Positions 11,960-24,275 of a stretch of 64,000 nucleotides of DNA are shown here, piece by piece. Origin of the DNA: Sycobia sp. Sy_11 (lineage: Eukaryota; Arthropoda; Insecta; Hymenoptera; Epichrysomallidae); contig JACCIC010000167.1 of NCBI GenBank assembly GCA_018907035.1, forward strand, positions 1,116,001 through 1,180,000, given 5' to 3'. Position 1 is the stretch's first letter; the number at the start of each line of letters is the position of its first letter. The notes beneath the pieces were generated by a model that was not told where the DNA came from, ran no database searches, and saw only the letters and a program-made list of their open reading frames with translations. Position numbers and translations under genes: made by a program.

Positions 11960-12056
11960 ATTAAACTCCGTAGGACATACCGTTTATTTGTAAAAAATTA
12001 AAAAACAGATTTTATCTCTGAGAAAAGGTGCTCCTTTGTCAGAAATAAAATTAAAT

Positions 12057-12093
12057 GTGTATTAATGACTAGGCGCTCTTCGAATTAATACAC
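12057..12093. other. Hairpin 2 of LTR-like array
   Basis: GTGTATTAAT (12057-12066) is perfectly complementary to ATTAATACAC (12084-12093); the apex contains AGGCGCTCTT. Confidence 0.75.
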
Positions 12094-12195
12094 ACAGTCC
12101 ATCGAGAAATCGTAAAATCCGTTAAAAAGTTAAAAAGTTAAAAGTCGGTTTTTATCTTTGAGAAAAGGCGCTCCTTTGTCAGAGATAAAATTAAC

Positions 12196-12234
12196 GATGT
12201 ATTAATGACGAGGCGCTCTTTGAATTAATATATC
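12196..12234. other. Hairpin 3 of LTR-like array
   Basis: GATGTATTAAT (12196-12206) pairs with ATTAATATATC (12224-12234), 11 bp with one G-T pair. The apex GAGGCGCTCTT is nearly identical to hairpin 2, while the outer stem has changed on both sides together. Confidence 0.75.
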
Positions 12235-13069
12235 TAGACTAACGCAGAATAATAGTAAAGTGTCGATAAATCGTAAAAATAGGAAAATACGTATAATTAA
12301 AATGTTATAGGAAAAAGCGCGACGTGTCTCCGAAACTAAATTTTAACGAGACATGTCGAAGGAAAATAATATATGCCAGAGAAGTAAATAAGGAATTAAA
12401 ATTAATAGAATTATATATAATTATAAGTATTTATTATAAATTGTAACAAGTTTTTGATTAATTAATAAAAGCATATGATAATTTTTAAATAAGATCAGGC
12501 ACGCCTGAATTATATAAAAATTAATAATTTTATATTATTGACGAGGAGCCCCTAGGAATGATATAAGAATTAAATACGATAAATTGCGAGAAAGCGAAAA
12601 CTCCGGCCGTTGAAATAGACGACCAAAGTTAATAAAGAGAAATAGCGAAAATCGATCAAGGCCGAATAGCCGATAATAGAATTAAGAATTTAAATCGCGA
12701 CGAAATACACGGAAATATAAAATTATCATATAATAGAAATTATTAAATAGTAAATTATTATAATATTTTTTGTTCTTCATGTTCTTTTTGTTATAGGGAG
12801 TCACTGGCAGAATAGCGGATTATTATCATATATTTTGCTTTTTTATTCTTCTTACTTATTGTTATTACTGTTCTTACTTACTGTTAGTCTTTCTTAGTGT
12901 TATTACTATTGAATAAATAGAGTTACTTTTATTAGAATATAAAAGAATTTCAAAAAGATATTCACCTAATTAATCCGCCCGTCCCGACATGATTCTCCAT
13001 CTTCATAAGAACCCTAAAATTATCTAAATATTAAAACTGCACGAAGAATATAGGAGACGGATCGTTACA

Positions 13070-13679
13070 ATTTATTTGTGTAACTTATGTTACAGGCCGG
13101 CACGAAATAACGAAGAGGAAAATAAGGATGAGAGTGAGAGACGAGAAGGGGGACCAATGCCGCGCGCGCGTGAAACAGATGTGAGTTTGGCGTCTTGTGA
13201 ATCTGAGCTTTAAACCACGCCTAAAACAGTTACCGCGTCAAAGCTCTTTCGAGTCTTTATTCTTTGTTTGGTAAAGTATTGTTCGGGTTAGCCCGGTGTG
13301 ACCACGCACAGCTTATCTCGTCTTGCTCGGGATATTCAGCATGTCACCCCCGCGAGGACTACTGAAGCTGGTAAACCACCAGCAGCCACAGTCTTTAGAG
13401 CTACTTGTCGGCGCCTCCAGGGTCGGCCACCACCACTCATCTAGGTCCATGCGCGAGGCCAGATAAACCGTCTGTACTGCCGCTCGTATATGTGGCAGTC
13501 CGATTCTCTCTCGCTCTCTCTCTCCCTCTCGCTTTCCTGCCTTCGCGTGCACCGTCTCCCCCATGGCCGATATAGAGATATTTCGCCTCTTGCGGACCGC
13601 CCGTTTCCCTCGCGGAATTTGTTCGGGGCGCGGATCAAAGCCGAGTACTCTCTTACAATTTACTTATAAGATTTACTTA
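13070..13679. other. Intergenic, GC-richer, no gene recognised
   Basis: Contains a CT-rich microsatellite near 13500-13530 and some GC-rich sequence. Overlapping minus-strand frames at 13313-13564 and 13441-13638 have no recognisable domain. Confidence 0.35.
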
Positions 13680-14546
13680 TAAGACTTACATTTTGTATTT
13701 GGTCAAAAATCAGACACAAATATGCTGGAATGTGTCGTCGCATTATCGTGGTAAAAACCCATGAATTGTTTGCCCACAAATCCAGTCGCTTACGATGAAT
13801 TACTTCATGTAGACACCTCAAAATGACCAAGTAGTACTCCTTATTAATCGTTTGAGCTCCCGGAACGAATTCATGGTGAATCACCCCATGGTATCCGAAA
13901 AAAAACGATGAGCATCACCTTGATTTTCGACCGACCTTGACATCGTTTTTTAGGTTTCGGCTCATTTTTGGAACGCCATTCGCAAGATTGTTGGGCACTT
14001 TCGACGTCATATTCATAAACTCATGCCTCGTTACCATTAATGATGCGTTTCATGAATGTAGAGTCCTCAGCTACGTTTTGAAGCATCTCTTTTGCGACCT
14101 CTACTCGATGTTATTTTTGCAAAAAATTAAGATGTTTTGGAACGAGTCTAACATTGATACGCTTCATATGCAAAACATTAACCAAAATATGTTGAGTCGT
14201 TCCATAAACTATGTTGAAAGCCTATGCTAGCTTTCTGATACCGACACAATGATTTTGGAGCACCATTTCCTTAACTTTTTCGATGTTATCGTCGTTAACA
14301 AAAGTGGATGGGCGACTTGCATGAGGCAAATTTTCAAAGAATTCACGACTTTCACTGAATGCTTTGTGCCACTAAAATACTTGCGTTCACGATAAAGTAG
14401 AATCTCCAAAATACTTCTGCATCATTTTCAACGATTCCGTAGCCGTAATTCGATTGGAAACACAAAATTTCAAGCAAACTCGTGCATCAGCTTTTTTCCA
14501 TAGTCAACATCGCTAGACAAACTTTTTGCGTAATAGTAAATACATA
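13680..14546 (-). pseudogene. mariner transposase remnant, second lineage (truncated)
   Basis: Reads on the minus strand from about 14546. Early part: LQKYFGDSTLSRTQVF followed by a stop, then ESVENLPHASRPST-like residues and an HTH segment NIEKVKEMVLQN. Middle part: HHEFVPGAQTINKEYY and LWANNSW. It ends after the second catalytic aspartate in HDNATTHSS, so the third catalytic region is missing. Several stops and frame changes break it. It belongs to a mariner lineage distinct from the four 1.29-kb copies (HHEFVPG.QTVN type), the same as the remnant at 58623-59390, which is about 80% similar by eye in the shared part. Confidence 0.8.
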
Positions 14547-14639
14547 GCAAAAAGTTCAGCCAAATTTTGATAGACAGATGCTTTACATCTAGTAAGACGC
14601 TTTAATACATAGTAAGACGTTTTAATGTAATACCATCTA

Positions 14640-15125
14640 ATATGTAAAGATTACAAAATACAATATGTTATTTTTAAGATTCATTGGTATTTACATGTAT
14701 TTATCTATATGAATTCATGGAGTATCAATTTATTCGAGTAATTGTATGTAATAAAAATTTATTTAAACATCTCGAAAAAAATTGATAAAAAAAATTGAAT
14801 AGTAAGTGTTCAGAATGCTATTTTTCAGATTTATTCGTATTTATATGTGTCTATCTATATAAATTAATCAAGGTATTATTCTATTAAAGTAATTATATGT
14901 AATAATAACCGATTTAAATCTCGAATAAAATTTATAGATAACATATTGAATAGTAAGAGTTCAATACGTTAATTTGAAGATTTATTAGTATTTACATGTG
15001 TTGATCTATTATTAAGTTAGTAGATGAATTCTATGCAATAAAAACTGATTTAAAAATCTCGAATAAAATTTATGGATAAAATCTTGAATGGTAAAAATAA
15101 AATATGTTATCTTTTAGATTTATTG
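14640..15125. repeat. Tandem repeat, about 150-bp unit, 3 units
   Basis: The word GATTYATTVGTATTTA recurs at 14678, 14828 and 14979, with a partial fourth at 15117. Each unit also carries ATCTATAT, GTAAT-GTATGTAAT and a CTCGAA...AATTGATAA-like stretch. Periods are 150, 151 and 138 bp. AT-rich and moderately diverged. Confidence 0.75.
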
Positions 15126-15834
15126 GTGACTAATTGTTCTAAAGGGAAATATACTAATAAATATTATGAAATTTACAACTTATAAATCTTATGAATTTAA
15201 AAAAACTTTATATAAAATATTTTTCTACAATCAGTAACATATTAGAATACATACATAATAATATATGTAATTATATTCTATACAGAATATAATTCTAATA
15301 CAGAACTACATACATAATAATATATTTAATTATATTCTAAATCTTTTCATAGTAAAAGAAAAAAATGTTCATTTACCAGAATAATATTTATGCAAAATAT
15401 TTTTCTAAAATCAATTGACATAGATTAATAAAAAATAAATTATATAATTCAATAACATCTTAAAACTATGGATCATTAAAGTAAATAGCTAAGTTCATTC
15501 CTATATTATATATATCCCTATAAATATTAGCATGTATAGTTTATACATATATACCTAAAACTCAAAAAAATAATAATAAATAATGATTTTAACGGAAACG
15601 CAGCTTAATAAAGTAATAAGATCATTTACAAATAGCCGAGTTTATTTTCAGATCATTTGGTCCACGTGTGGACTGAAAAAGAGTTAATTATTTTGAATCA
15701 TCGATGTTTTTAGGTCAACATTTTTTTGCTATTTGTTCTGATAATTCGTCATTATTGTACGAAACAGATATGAACTTTGCAGGGCCGTTCACACAAAGAT
15801 TATAGGTGAACAAATCTAATATTAACTTAAATAT
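15126..15834. other. AT-rich, no gene recognised
   Basis: No coding frame, repeat boundary or RNA gene that I can support. Confidence 0.45.
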
Positions 15835-16375
15835 ATATACTTTAAGTCTGAAATAATATACTCTTAAATAACTTAAATACTTTAAATATATATACTTTAA
15901 GCTGAAAGTACATAAGCATAATGAAAATTGTTTACTTTGTATTCATTGTGTAATTTAAATTAAAAATCCTTTGCAATAAATTACACAAATCTTCAGAAAC
16001 AATATGGAAAGAAAATAAGTATACCTTGAAAAGTACTTAAAAAATGAAATAATTTCTTGTACGAACTGAACGAATGGTAAAACTCCCATTATAATAACAT
16101 ATTATATTTTCAAAGTCTTATATACTACTTATTCAATCAAATGTTTCCCCATATTGTTTCTTGAAATTTCTTTTAATGACAGATCTCAATTTGTGTAAAC
16201 GTAAGATGTTCGCATATATGTGAAGATTTGACTAATCTATTCTAAATGAAATCTAATTTAAAGTACACAATTAATGAAAGGTAAACAATGATGAATATGA
16301 CTATGTACTTTCACCTTAAATTATATATATTTAAGTTACTTAAGTTATTTAAGAGCATATTATTTTAAACATAGA
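15835..16375. repeat. Inverted-repeat (foldback) element, about 540 bp
   Basis: The left arm (about 15835-16020) and right arm (about 16140-16375) are imperfect reverse complements: AAATATATATACTTTAAG, GAAAGTACATA, ATTGTTTAC, ATTCATTGTGTA and GAAACAATATGG all recur in mirrored order. The spacer is about 110 bp. No coding capacity. It could be a MITE; the tips are not defined well enough to name a superfamily. Confidence 0.6.
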
Positions 16376-16487
16376 GTATATATTTAATTTCAATATTGAA
16401 ACATAAATTAATATAGTGTAAGGAACACTTAATAAGTACACTTGGGTATGTTCACAATTTTTATTTATTTTGAAAAAACTGACAACT

Positions 16488-16512
16488 GTTTCGACTATAA
16501 CGTCATCTTCAA
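16488..16512 (-). ncRNA. Hammerhead-ribozyme-like core, PLE 3' end (degenerate)
   Basis: Minus strand reads TTGAAGA, then TGAC-GTTATA-GTCG (short stem II), then AAAC, i.e. the CUGANGA...GAAAC layout with U in place of the first C. The change at the first core base would be expected to weaken or abolish cleavage. The inverted copy at 20261-20285 has the same change. Confidence 0.4.
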
Positions 16513-16735
16513 AGTTAAAAGTGTAAGAAAATATGAAATTTACAGAGGTATATATAGTAAGTACAATAATAGAGAGAGGAGTAGATAGGAGTAGGGATAA
16601 TGAGGGAAAAGACCTGACCCTAATTACGGATTTGTAATGACTTGCCATAATGATGAACTCAGAAAATATTTTATGCCGTTCATTACGTTATCGCCTGTAA
16701 GTAATGCTTTTTTATTTCAAAGATTTCTAATTTAT

Positions 16736-17044
16736 CTAACCTTTTCCTTTTTGAATATTATATAATATTTGAAAATCATTTGAATTAATGTTAAGATTAT
16801 GAATGATACAATGTTCGGCTAATTCTGTTGAGGATTTGTTAGACCCTATAGATTTGATGTGTTCATTGATTCTTTTTTCAATTGAGCGGCCAGTTTTGCC
16901 TATGTAGATTGCATCGCAATCGTTACAAGAACTTTTGTACACTCCACTTTTTTTAGAATTATCGATTTTGCCTTTATTATTGGCTAGCAAAGTTTTTAAA
17001 GTGGTTTTATTTGTGCTAATTGTTTTAATATCAAATTTCCTCAA
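16736..17044 (-). pseudogene. PLE GIY-YIG endonuclease domain fragment
   Basis: The 102-residue open segment contains GVYKSSCNDCDAIYIGKTGR, the GIY-YIG nuclease core of Penelope-like elements: GVY for the GIY motif, AIYIGKTGR for YIG plus the catalytic Arg, and the CxxC between them, which is typical of PLEs. It continues with the conserved RINEHIK helix and an AEHCIIHNLNIN motif. In a live element this domain nicks target DNA for priming of reverse transcription. The reverse-transcriptase part is not in the same frame upstream (a stop precedes it and other frames continue to about 17400), so this is a decayed fragment. Identification of the domain is secure; function is not expected. Confidence 0.88.
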
Positions 17045-17565
17045 ATCATTACAAATTACATTATTTAGAAATGGTGCATAATTGATAAAGGAATAACGAT
17101 CATTAGTTAGTGTTTGTGATGCATAAAAATGTTTTTGTAGGAGCTAATTACGTTTTTTAGCAATTAAGGAATCTATAATAGTATCACTAAATTCATTCTT
17201 TTGTGCTAATGTTTTCAGAGTGTTAACTTAACTAAGAACTCCTTTAAGAAACGTGTCTCATTTAAGGGGGCTGTTAATAATCTATGAATATAAGAATTGA
17301 ATGCACTAATTTTTATATTAAACGATTGATTAGAATTGAAAGGAATTAACGTAGTTGTAGTTGTATTTGTTCTAAAAATGTCAAATACAAATTTTTTATT
17401 ATTTCATTAAAAATTTAAATTATTTGAAATTTCTAACTCATATGTAAATTTAATGATTGTGTGAAAAGAATTAATATGTGATAGAAAAGGAAATATTTAT
17501 CTTTCAGAATCTGACCAAACACAAAATACGTCATAAACATAACTAGACCAGAGGAAAATATTTTT

Positions 17566-18184
17566 TGTTAAAGATTTGCGACGACCACAAATTTGACCGC
17601 GGAAATATATCACAACCGTTATACAAATTTCACATTTGTTATCGCGAAACACAGAATAACCAATACACGAATAAATTATGTGTACTTATAGCTCACACGG
17701 AAATAATCATAAGCTAAACCGAAATTTAGCTTAATATAATATATTAAATATAAAACTAAAAGTAATATTATACACGCGATAAATATACCGAAAACAGGCA
17801 AAGATCGCGACGACTACTATAGAAGGTAGTCGACGCAACCGCCGAAAACCGAAGCGTAGAAAAAGAACGCAATACACAGTCTCGCTCTCTCTACCACTAA
17901 GCTTAAGTACGAAAAATACGTTAAAGGGCATACACCTCGCGTGGCGAGAGAGAGAGTCGCGCCAAGCGTATTAGGCTGGCGGCAGTTATCCCTCTCTAAT
18001 ACATGCCCGCACGCGCACTACCGTACTCTCTCGTTGAACGACACGCACCAGTAGCGAATACTGCTGTAGGGGAACGCGCAATCTTTACACTGGCACGCGC
18101 ATTCCAGCATATACAACGGGTGTCCTAAAACGAATTTACCCGGTGTATTTAATTAATATAATTAACATAGAATATTATTAACAC

Positions 18185-18233
<49 letters not shown>

Positions 18234-19164
18234 ACGCTATCGTATGTATATGAAACAATATTTGTACGCAGTAAATCGACTGCCTTGTTAATTATAACTG
18301 TGAAAATTATAATTAATATTAATTATTATTATTGTTATTATTAGTAATATTTTTATTATTAATATTAATATTATAAATTGGCGGCTCTTCCGATGTTAGA
18401 CGAGCGGTGGCGATAATACCCGACAATTTAATTATAAAAGGGCCTGCAAAAGGCAAAATCGGGGAATTCGTCCAGTAAACCGGCTGTCCCGAACTCGTAT
18501 CACTTGAACTCCTCCCGGAGCTAACTCTTATCCAGAACTCGATAAATCCTGTCTAAAATATCCTACCGAAATTATTAACTTGATCTCTGTTACGAGGCAC
18601 ACCTTAAAATACAGACGGTAATAGTTTTACCTTTCCTGAAGAGAATATGATCCTGGTTGCGAGGCACTCCTCAAAAGACCTGCAGTATTCTTATCCTGTA
18701 AAAATCTATTACCTCTTAACTCTTGATCCTGGTTGCGAGATGCTGCTCAAAAGACTAGCAGAGTTCAGCTCACCTTAGTTTTACACCTAGATTAATATCT
18801 ACCTGTCAAGTTTAAATTCCCCATGTGGAAAGTAGCACCGGGTATCCGTGCGGAAACTAACGCCAGATTAATTAAACTTCGCGGAAACTAGCGTGAATCT
18901 AGTAACGATAATAGATATATCCAGCGTTAAGTTAATTTATTTCACTTAAGTAATTGTTTTCGTTTATCTGTTTGTTTCAGAGTCTTGTCAATAAAAGAAT
19001 TCATTTGAATAAATTTATTTTTATTTTTTGTTACAAAAAATATACTGTGTTTTGTTAAATTATTTTCCCGATCCGCCGTCCAATTCCGAATATACTTCTT
19101 CCCCTCTCAAATTACCCTGGAAAAATGCCGCGTAAGCTATCCCGAGGGGGATAGAAACGTTACA
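17566..19164 (-). mobile_element. LTR-like dispersed repeat, copy B, inserted in a PLE
   Basis: On the minus strand it starts TGTAACGTTTC at 19164 and ends TTTAACA at 17566. It is the reverse complement relative of copy A (1-1231) and lies between two halves of one Penelope-like element, so it is a later insertion. Three GAGGC-type apices (near 18590, 18660, 18735) correspond to the hairpins in copy A. A (TA)n(TG)n tract lies inside at 18187-18232. No clean target duplication could be read, and there are no coding frames, so a solo LTR is the most likely state. Confidence 0.6.
18187..18232. repeat. (TA)n(TG)n compound microsatellite
   Basis: TA dinucleotides run into GTGTGTGTGTGT inside LTR-like copy B. 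Confidence 0.9.
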
Positions 19165-19650
19165 AATTTATTTACGAACAAATTACATTCAAAATCTTCT
19201 ATAAAAATTTCACTCAGAAGAAGTGAATGGGTGAACCCATAGGTAAACCTTGTAATTGTAAATAATAGTTATTGTTGAACATAAAATAATTTTGTTTAAT
19301 ACATGTCTCAATCATTGTTAAAACTTCCTTTTTAGTAGTAACAGTTAGCTTAATATTTTGGTCTAATTTGTTCTGAATTAAATTTAATAAATAGTCAATG
19401 GGGATCAAGGGAAACATATTTACTACGTCAAAGAGACTAGTTTTGCATTTAAAGGTAATTCTATGTCTTTAATATTATTAATTAATTCTCATGAATTTTT
19501 TATAACAAATTTAGGATTAAAGTCTAACAGTGTAGGTAAAATAGTATTAAGTTTGTTACATAATAAATAAGAAGATGCATTAATATATGAAACTACATTG
19601 GAACATCTTTTTTATGTATTTTTGGCAAAGAATATAAAACAGGTGCGAGG
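19165..19650 (-). pseudogene. PLE reverse-transcriptase fragment
   Basis: Minus-strand residues include DYLLNLIQ, TIETCIKQNYFMFNNNYYLQLQGLPMGSPI, a Penelope-type RT segment with the GLPMGSP motif of the fingers/palm region. The frame ends soon after; the catalytic DD region is not readable here because the LTR-like repeat at 17566-19164 follows immediately. It is the upstream half of the PLE whose GIY-YIG part is at 16736-17044. Confidence 0.8.
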
Positions 19651-19654
19651 GGAT

Positions 19655-20360
19655 TACTAATACTCTTATAGATTCCTTAATCGCTAAAAAACGTAGTAAG
19701 TTCCTACAAAAACATTTTTATGCATCACAAACACTAACTAATGATCGTTATTCCTTTATTAATTATGCACCATTTCTAAATAATGTAATTTGTAATTATT
19801 TAAAGAAATTTGATATTAAAACAATTAGCACAAATAAAACCACTTTAAAAAGTTTGCTAGTCTATAAAAAAAGAAAAATGGATAATTTTAAAATTGCCAA
19901 ACTGGACGTTCAATTGAAAAAATAATCAATGAACACATTAAATCTACAGAGTGTAACAAATCCTCCACAGGATTACCCGAACATTGTATCATTCATAATC
20001 ATAACATTAATTCAAATGACTTTCAATTAGTATATAATATTCAAAAATACAAAGGTTAGATAAATTAGAAATCGTTGAAATAAAAAAAGTATTACTTAGA
20101 GGCGAAAACATAACGAACGATGTTATTGCAAGTCACTACAAGTCCGTAATTAGGGTCAGGTCTTTTCCCTCATTATCCCTACTCCTATCTACTCCTTTCT
20201 CTATTATTGTACTTACTATATATACCTCTGTAAATTTCATATTTTCTTACATTTTTAACTTTGAAGATGACGTTATAGTTGAAACAGTTGTCAGTTTTTT
20301 CAAAATAAATAAAAATTGTGAACATATCCAAGTGTACTTATTAAGTGTTCCTTATACTAT
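19655..20360 (+). mobile_element. PLE partial copy, inverted head-to-head partner
   Basis: Plus-strand copy of the PLE 3' half: SLIAKKRSKFLQKHFYASQT, KKFDIKTISTNK and a GIY-YIG fragment after about 19890 (GRSIEKIINEHIKS, LPEHCIIHNHNIN), then the same 3' tail as at 16420-16640 in mirror orientation. The nuclease core (GVY-CxxC-YIG) has been lost by a short deletion near 19890. Junction with the minus copy is near 19650. Confidence 0.78.
20261..20285 (+). ncRNA. Hammerhead-like core, PLE inverted copy (degenerate)
   Basis: TTGAAGA (20261-20267), short stem II TGAC/GTTG-type, GAAAC (20281-20285). Same first-base change as the partner at 16488-16512. Confidence 0.35.
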
Positions 20361-22239
<1,879 letters not shown>

Positions 22240-23528
22240 TCAGGTATGTGAATAAGTCTTTCCCGTTTTTTTTTTTCAAATTTTGAGCCTTTATTGTGAA
22301 AAAATGGTTACAAATGAATTATTGAAAGTATTGGCCATCGCTAGCTACAACTTTTTCCCATCTTTCTGGCAACATACGAATCCCGTTGCGAAAAAATTCG
22401 ACCGGTTTGGCCTCTATCCAGTCATCCACCCATTTTTTGGCTTCCTCGTAGGAATGGAAGTGCTGGTCAGCCAGGCCATGCGTCATCGATCTGAAGAGAT
22501 GGTAATCAGACGGAGCAACGTCTGGACTATACGGCGGGTGGGGTAGGACTTCCCATTTGAGCGTTTCTAAGTATGTTTTCACCGGCGGTGCAACATGTGG
22601 GCGAGCATTGTCATGTTGCAAAATAACTTTATCGTGCCTGTCGGAGTATTGTGGCCGTTTTTCTCGCAGTGCGCGGCTCAAACGCATCAATTGTCGTCGA
22701 TAGACCTCGTCTGTGATCCTTTCATTCGGTTTCAGAAGCTCATAGTAAACCACACCTAGCTGGTCCCACCATATACAGAGCATGAGCTTGGCGCCATGAA
22801 TATTTGGCTTGGCCGTCGATGATGATGCATGGCCGGGTAGTCCCCATGATTTTCTTTGCTTCGGATTATCGTAACGTATCCACTTTTCATCGCCAGTCAC
22901 GATACGATGCAGAAAACCCTTTCTTTTATGTCGCTGAAGCAGCTGTTCGCAAGTGAAAAAACGCCGTTCGACGTCTCTCAGCTTCAGTTCGTACGGCACC
23001 CAATTTCCTTGCTTTTGGATCATTCCCATGGCTTTCAAACGCTTGGAAATGGTTGTTCGGTCAACTCCCAATGCTTCAGCAAGTTCTTCTTGCGTTTGAC
23101 AAGAATCTTCATCAAGCAAAGTCGCCAATTCTCGATCTTCAAAGATTTGCGGCCGCCCGGAACGCTCCTTGTCTTCCACGTCGAAATCACCGCTTTTGAA
23201 GCGTGGAAACCATCCGCGAACACTTGAATCATCGACACAACCTTCTCCATAAGCCTCCTGAAGCAATCGATGCGTCTCGGCAGCAGATTTCTTCTAATTG
23301 AACCAATAAAGTGAAACTTCCCGCAAATGACGTCGACTCGGCTCAAATTTCGACATTTTCACGATATCAAAAATTTATGATGCGAATAAATTTTAACTAA
23401 TGTGTTAGTATGGAATTGTTGACATATGAATAAGCTTTGATTATGACATATGTAACCATTGAATACTCGCACAGTATTGGTGGCACCATCTCTTATAAAA
23501 AACGGGAAAGACTTATTCACACTCCTAA
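22240..23528 (-). mobile_element. mariner copy 2
   Basis: 1289-bp element of the same family as copy 1, in reverse orientation. ITR tips TCAGGTATGTGAATAAG at 22240 and (complement) TTAGGAGTGTGAATAAG ending at 23528, flanked by TA at 22238-22239 and 23529-23530. It shares with copy 4 a nonsense codon and a GAATAAA variant just upstream of the frame. Confidence 0.96.
22319..23356 (-). pseudogene. mariner transposase, one amber codon (copy 2)
   Basis: Frame of 345 codons identical in layout to copy 1, with all three catalytic aspartates (D156, D249, D284). Codon 21 (Leu TTG in copies 1 and 3) is TAG at 23294-23296, so translation from the normal start gives only 20 residues. Apart from that the frame is open to the end. 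Substitutions against the other copies include Pro for Arg in the WFRRF motif and Asp for Gly near residue 216. The same amber codon occurs in copy 4. Confidence 0.93.
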
Positions 23529-23680
23529 TAATTTATTATTTTTTATGTAATTTATTAGTATTTAATAAATCCAACATTAGATTTATATAAAATATATATT
23601 TGTAAAAGGCATTGAATGTTTACCAATACTTTCCTATTAATAATAACTAAAAATGATGTGTAAATAATAAAATTAATATA

Positions 23681-24275
23681 TTAGGTTGTCAAATATCTTG
23701 CTTCTGCCTTTTTGTCTTGTGAATTTCGCGGCTATGTACCAAGCGCTACAGAGCTCGTATCTGGCAATACTAAACATCATTTGAAAGGTCTTGATATAAA
23801 GTACAAAACGACGCTATGCATGATTAGTTTGGATATTACGTTTAAAAGTTATAGACGTGTAAACATGGAGTTCACTAACGCCGAAATTCGCGATATTTTA
23901 AAGTTTTCCATCGTCAAAGGCAAATCCGCTAGAGAAAAATTCCGTGAGATTAATGGTGTTTTGAGGGATGGTACGCTATCACTTCCAAGAGCAGAGGAAT
24001 GGTTTTCATGATTCAGAGCCGGTGAAAACGACACCATGGATAAGCCAGCCGTCGGAAGACCTGTGATGACGAATACCGATCAAATCATGGAATTTATCGC
24101 GTTAAACCGGCATGTGGCATCTCGTGACATCGCCCAGGAGATGAGAGTTAGTCTAGAGTCATCAAAGGTAGTAGAAAGTGAAGGGCAATATTTTGAACGA
24201 CATTTTTGTACATTTTTTTACAATAAATTCTTATTTCTTTAGAAAAAAACTGCGGAAACTTCTTTGTATACCCAA
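23681..24275 (+). mobile_element. Internally deleted mariner, another lineage
   Basis: About 595 bp. Left tip TTAGGTTGTCAAATAT at 23681 after TA at 23679-23680; right tip (complement) TTGGGTATACAAAGAA ending at 24275 before TA at 24276-24277. Tips are diverged inverted repeats. Only the N-terminal HTH part and last residues of the transposase remain, so this is a MITE-like deletion derivative. Confidence 0.8.
23865..24242 (+). pseudogene. mariner transposase, N-terminus fused to C-terminus
   Basis: Starts MEFTNAEIRDILKFSIVKG, a mariner N-terminal HTH, continues through SLPRAEEWF, a stop at about 24009, FRAGENDTMDKPAVGRP and the second HTH (NTDQIMEFIALNRHVASRDIAQEM). It then jumps directly to the family ending SEGQYFE. 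The whole catalytic domain, about 220 residues, has been deleted. It cannot code for an active transposase but keeps both ends. Confidence 0.85.

Larger units (their letters stand above)
10939..13069. mobile_element. LTR-like element with hairpin array (interrupted)
   Basis: Begins TGTAACGGG next to a TA array and ends ...CGTTACA at 13069, so the ends are short inverted repeats compatible with TG...CA LTR ends. The interior (11800-12600) holds at least four hairpins with a conserved GAGG/CCTC- or AGGCGCTC-type apex, as in copy A at 1-1231. A separate foldback element sits inside at 11351-11799, leaving about 1.7 kb of element. No coding frames. It could be a solo LTR of a Pao/gypsy-type element; the ends are a best guess. 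Confidence 0.5.
16420..17565 (-). mobile_element. Penelope-like element, 3' part with GIY-YIG domain (minus copy)
   Basis: 3' half of a degenerate Penelope-like element (PLE) read on the minus strand. The C-terminal GIY-YIG endonuclease is at 16736-17044, followed by a 3' untranslated segment ending near 16420. An inverted partial copy of the same sequence follows at 19655-20360, and the upstream RT part lies at 19165-19650 beyond an inserted LTR-like repeat. A hammerhead-like core lies at 16488-16512. Adjacent inverted partial copies are a known habit of Penelope-type insertions. Confidence 0.8.

Noticed and set aside
17561..19169. Target duplication for LTR-like copy B
   Set aside because: The five bases on each side (TTTTT and AATTT) do not match well enough to claim one.
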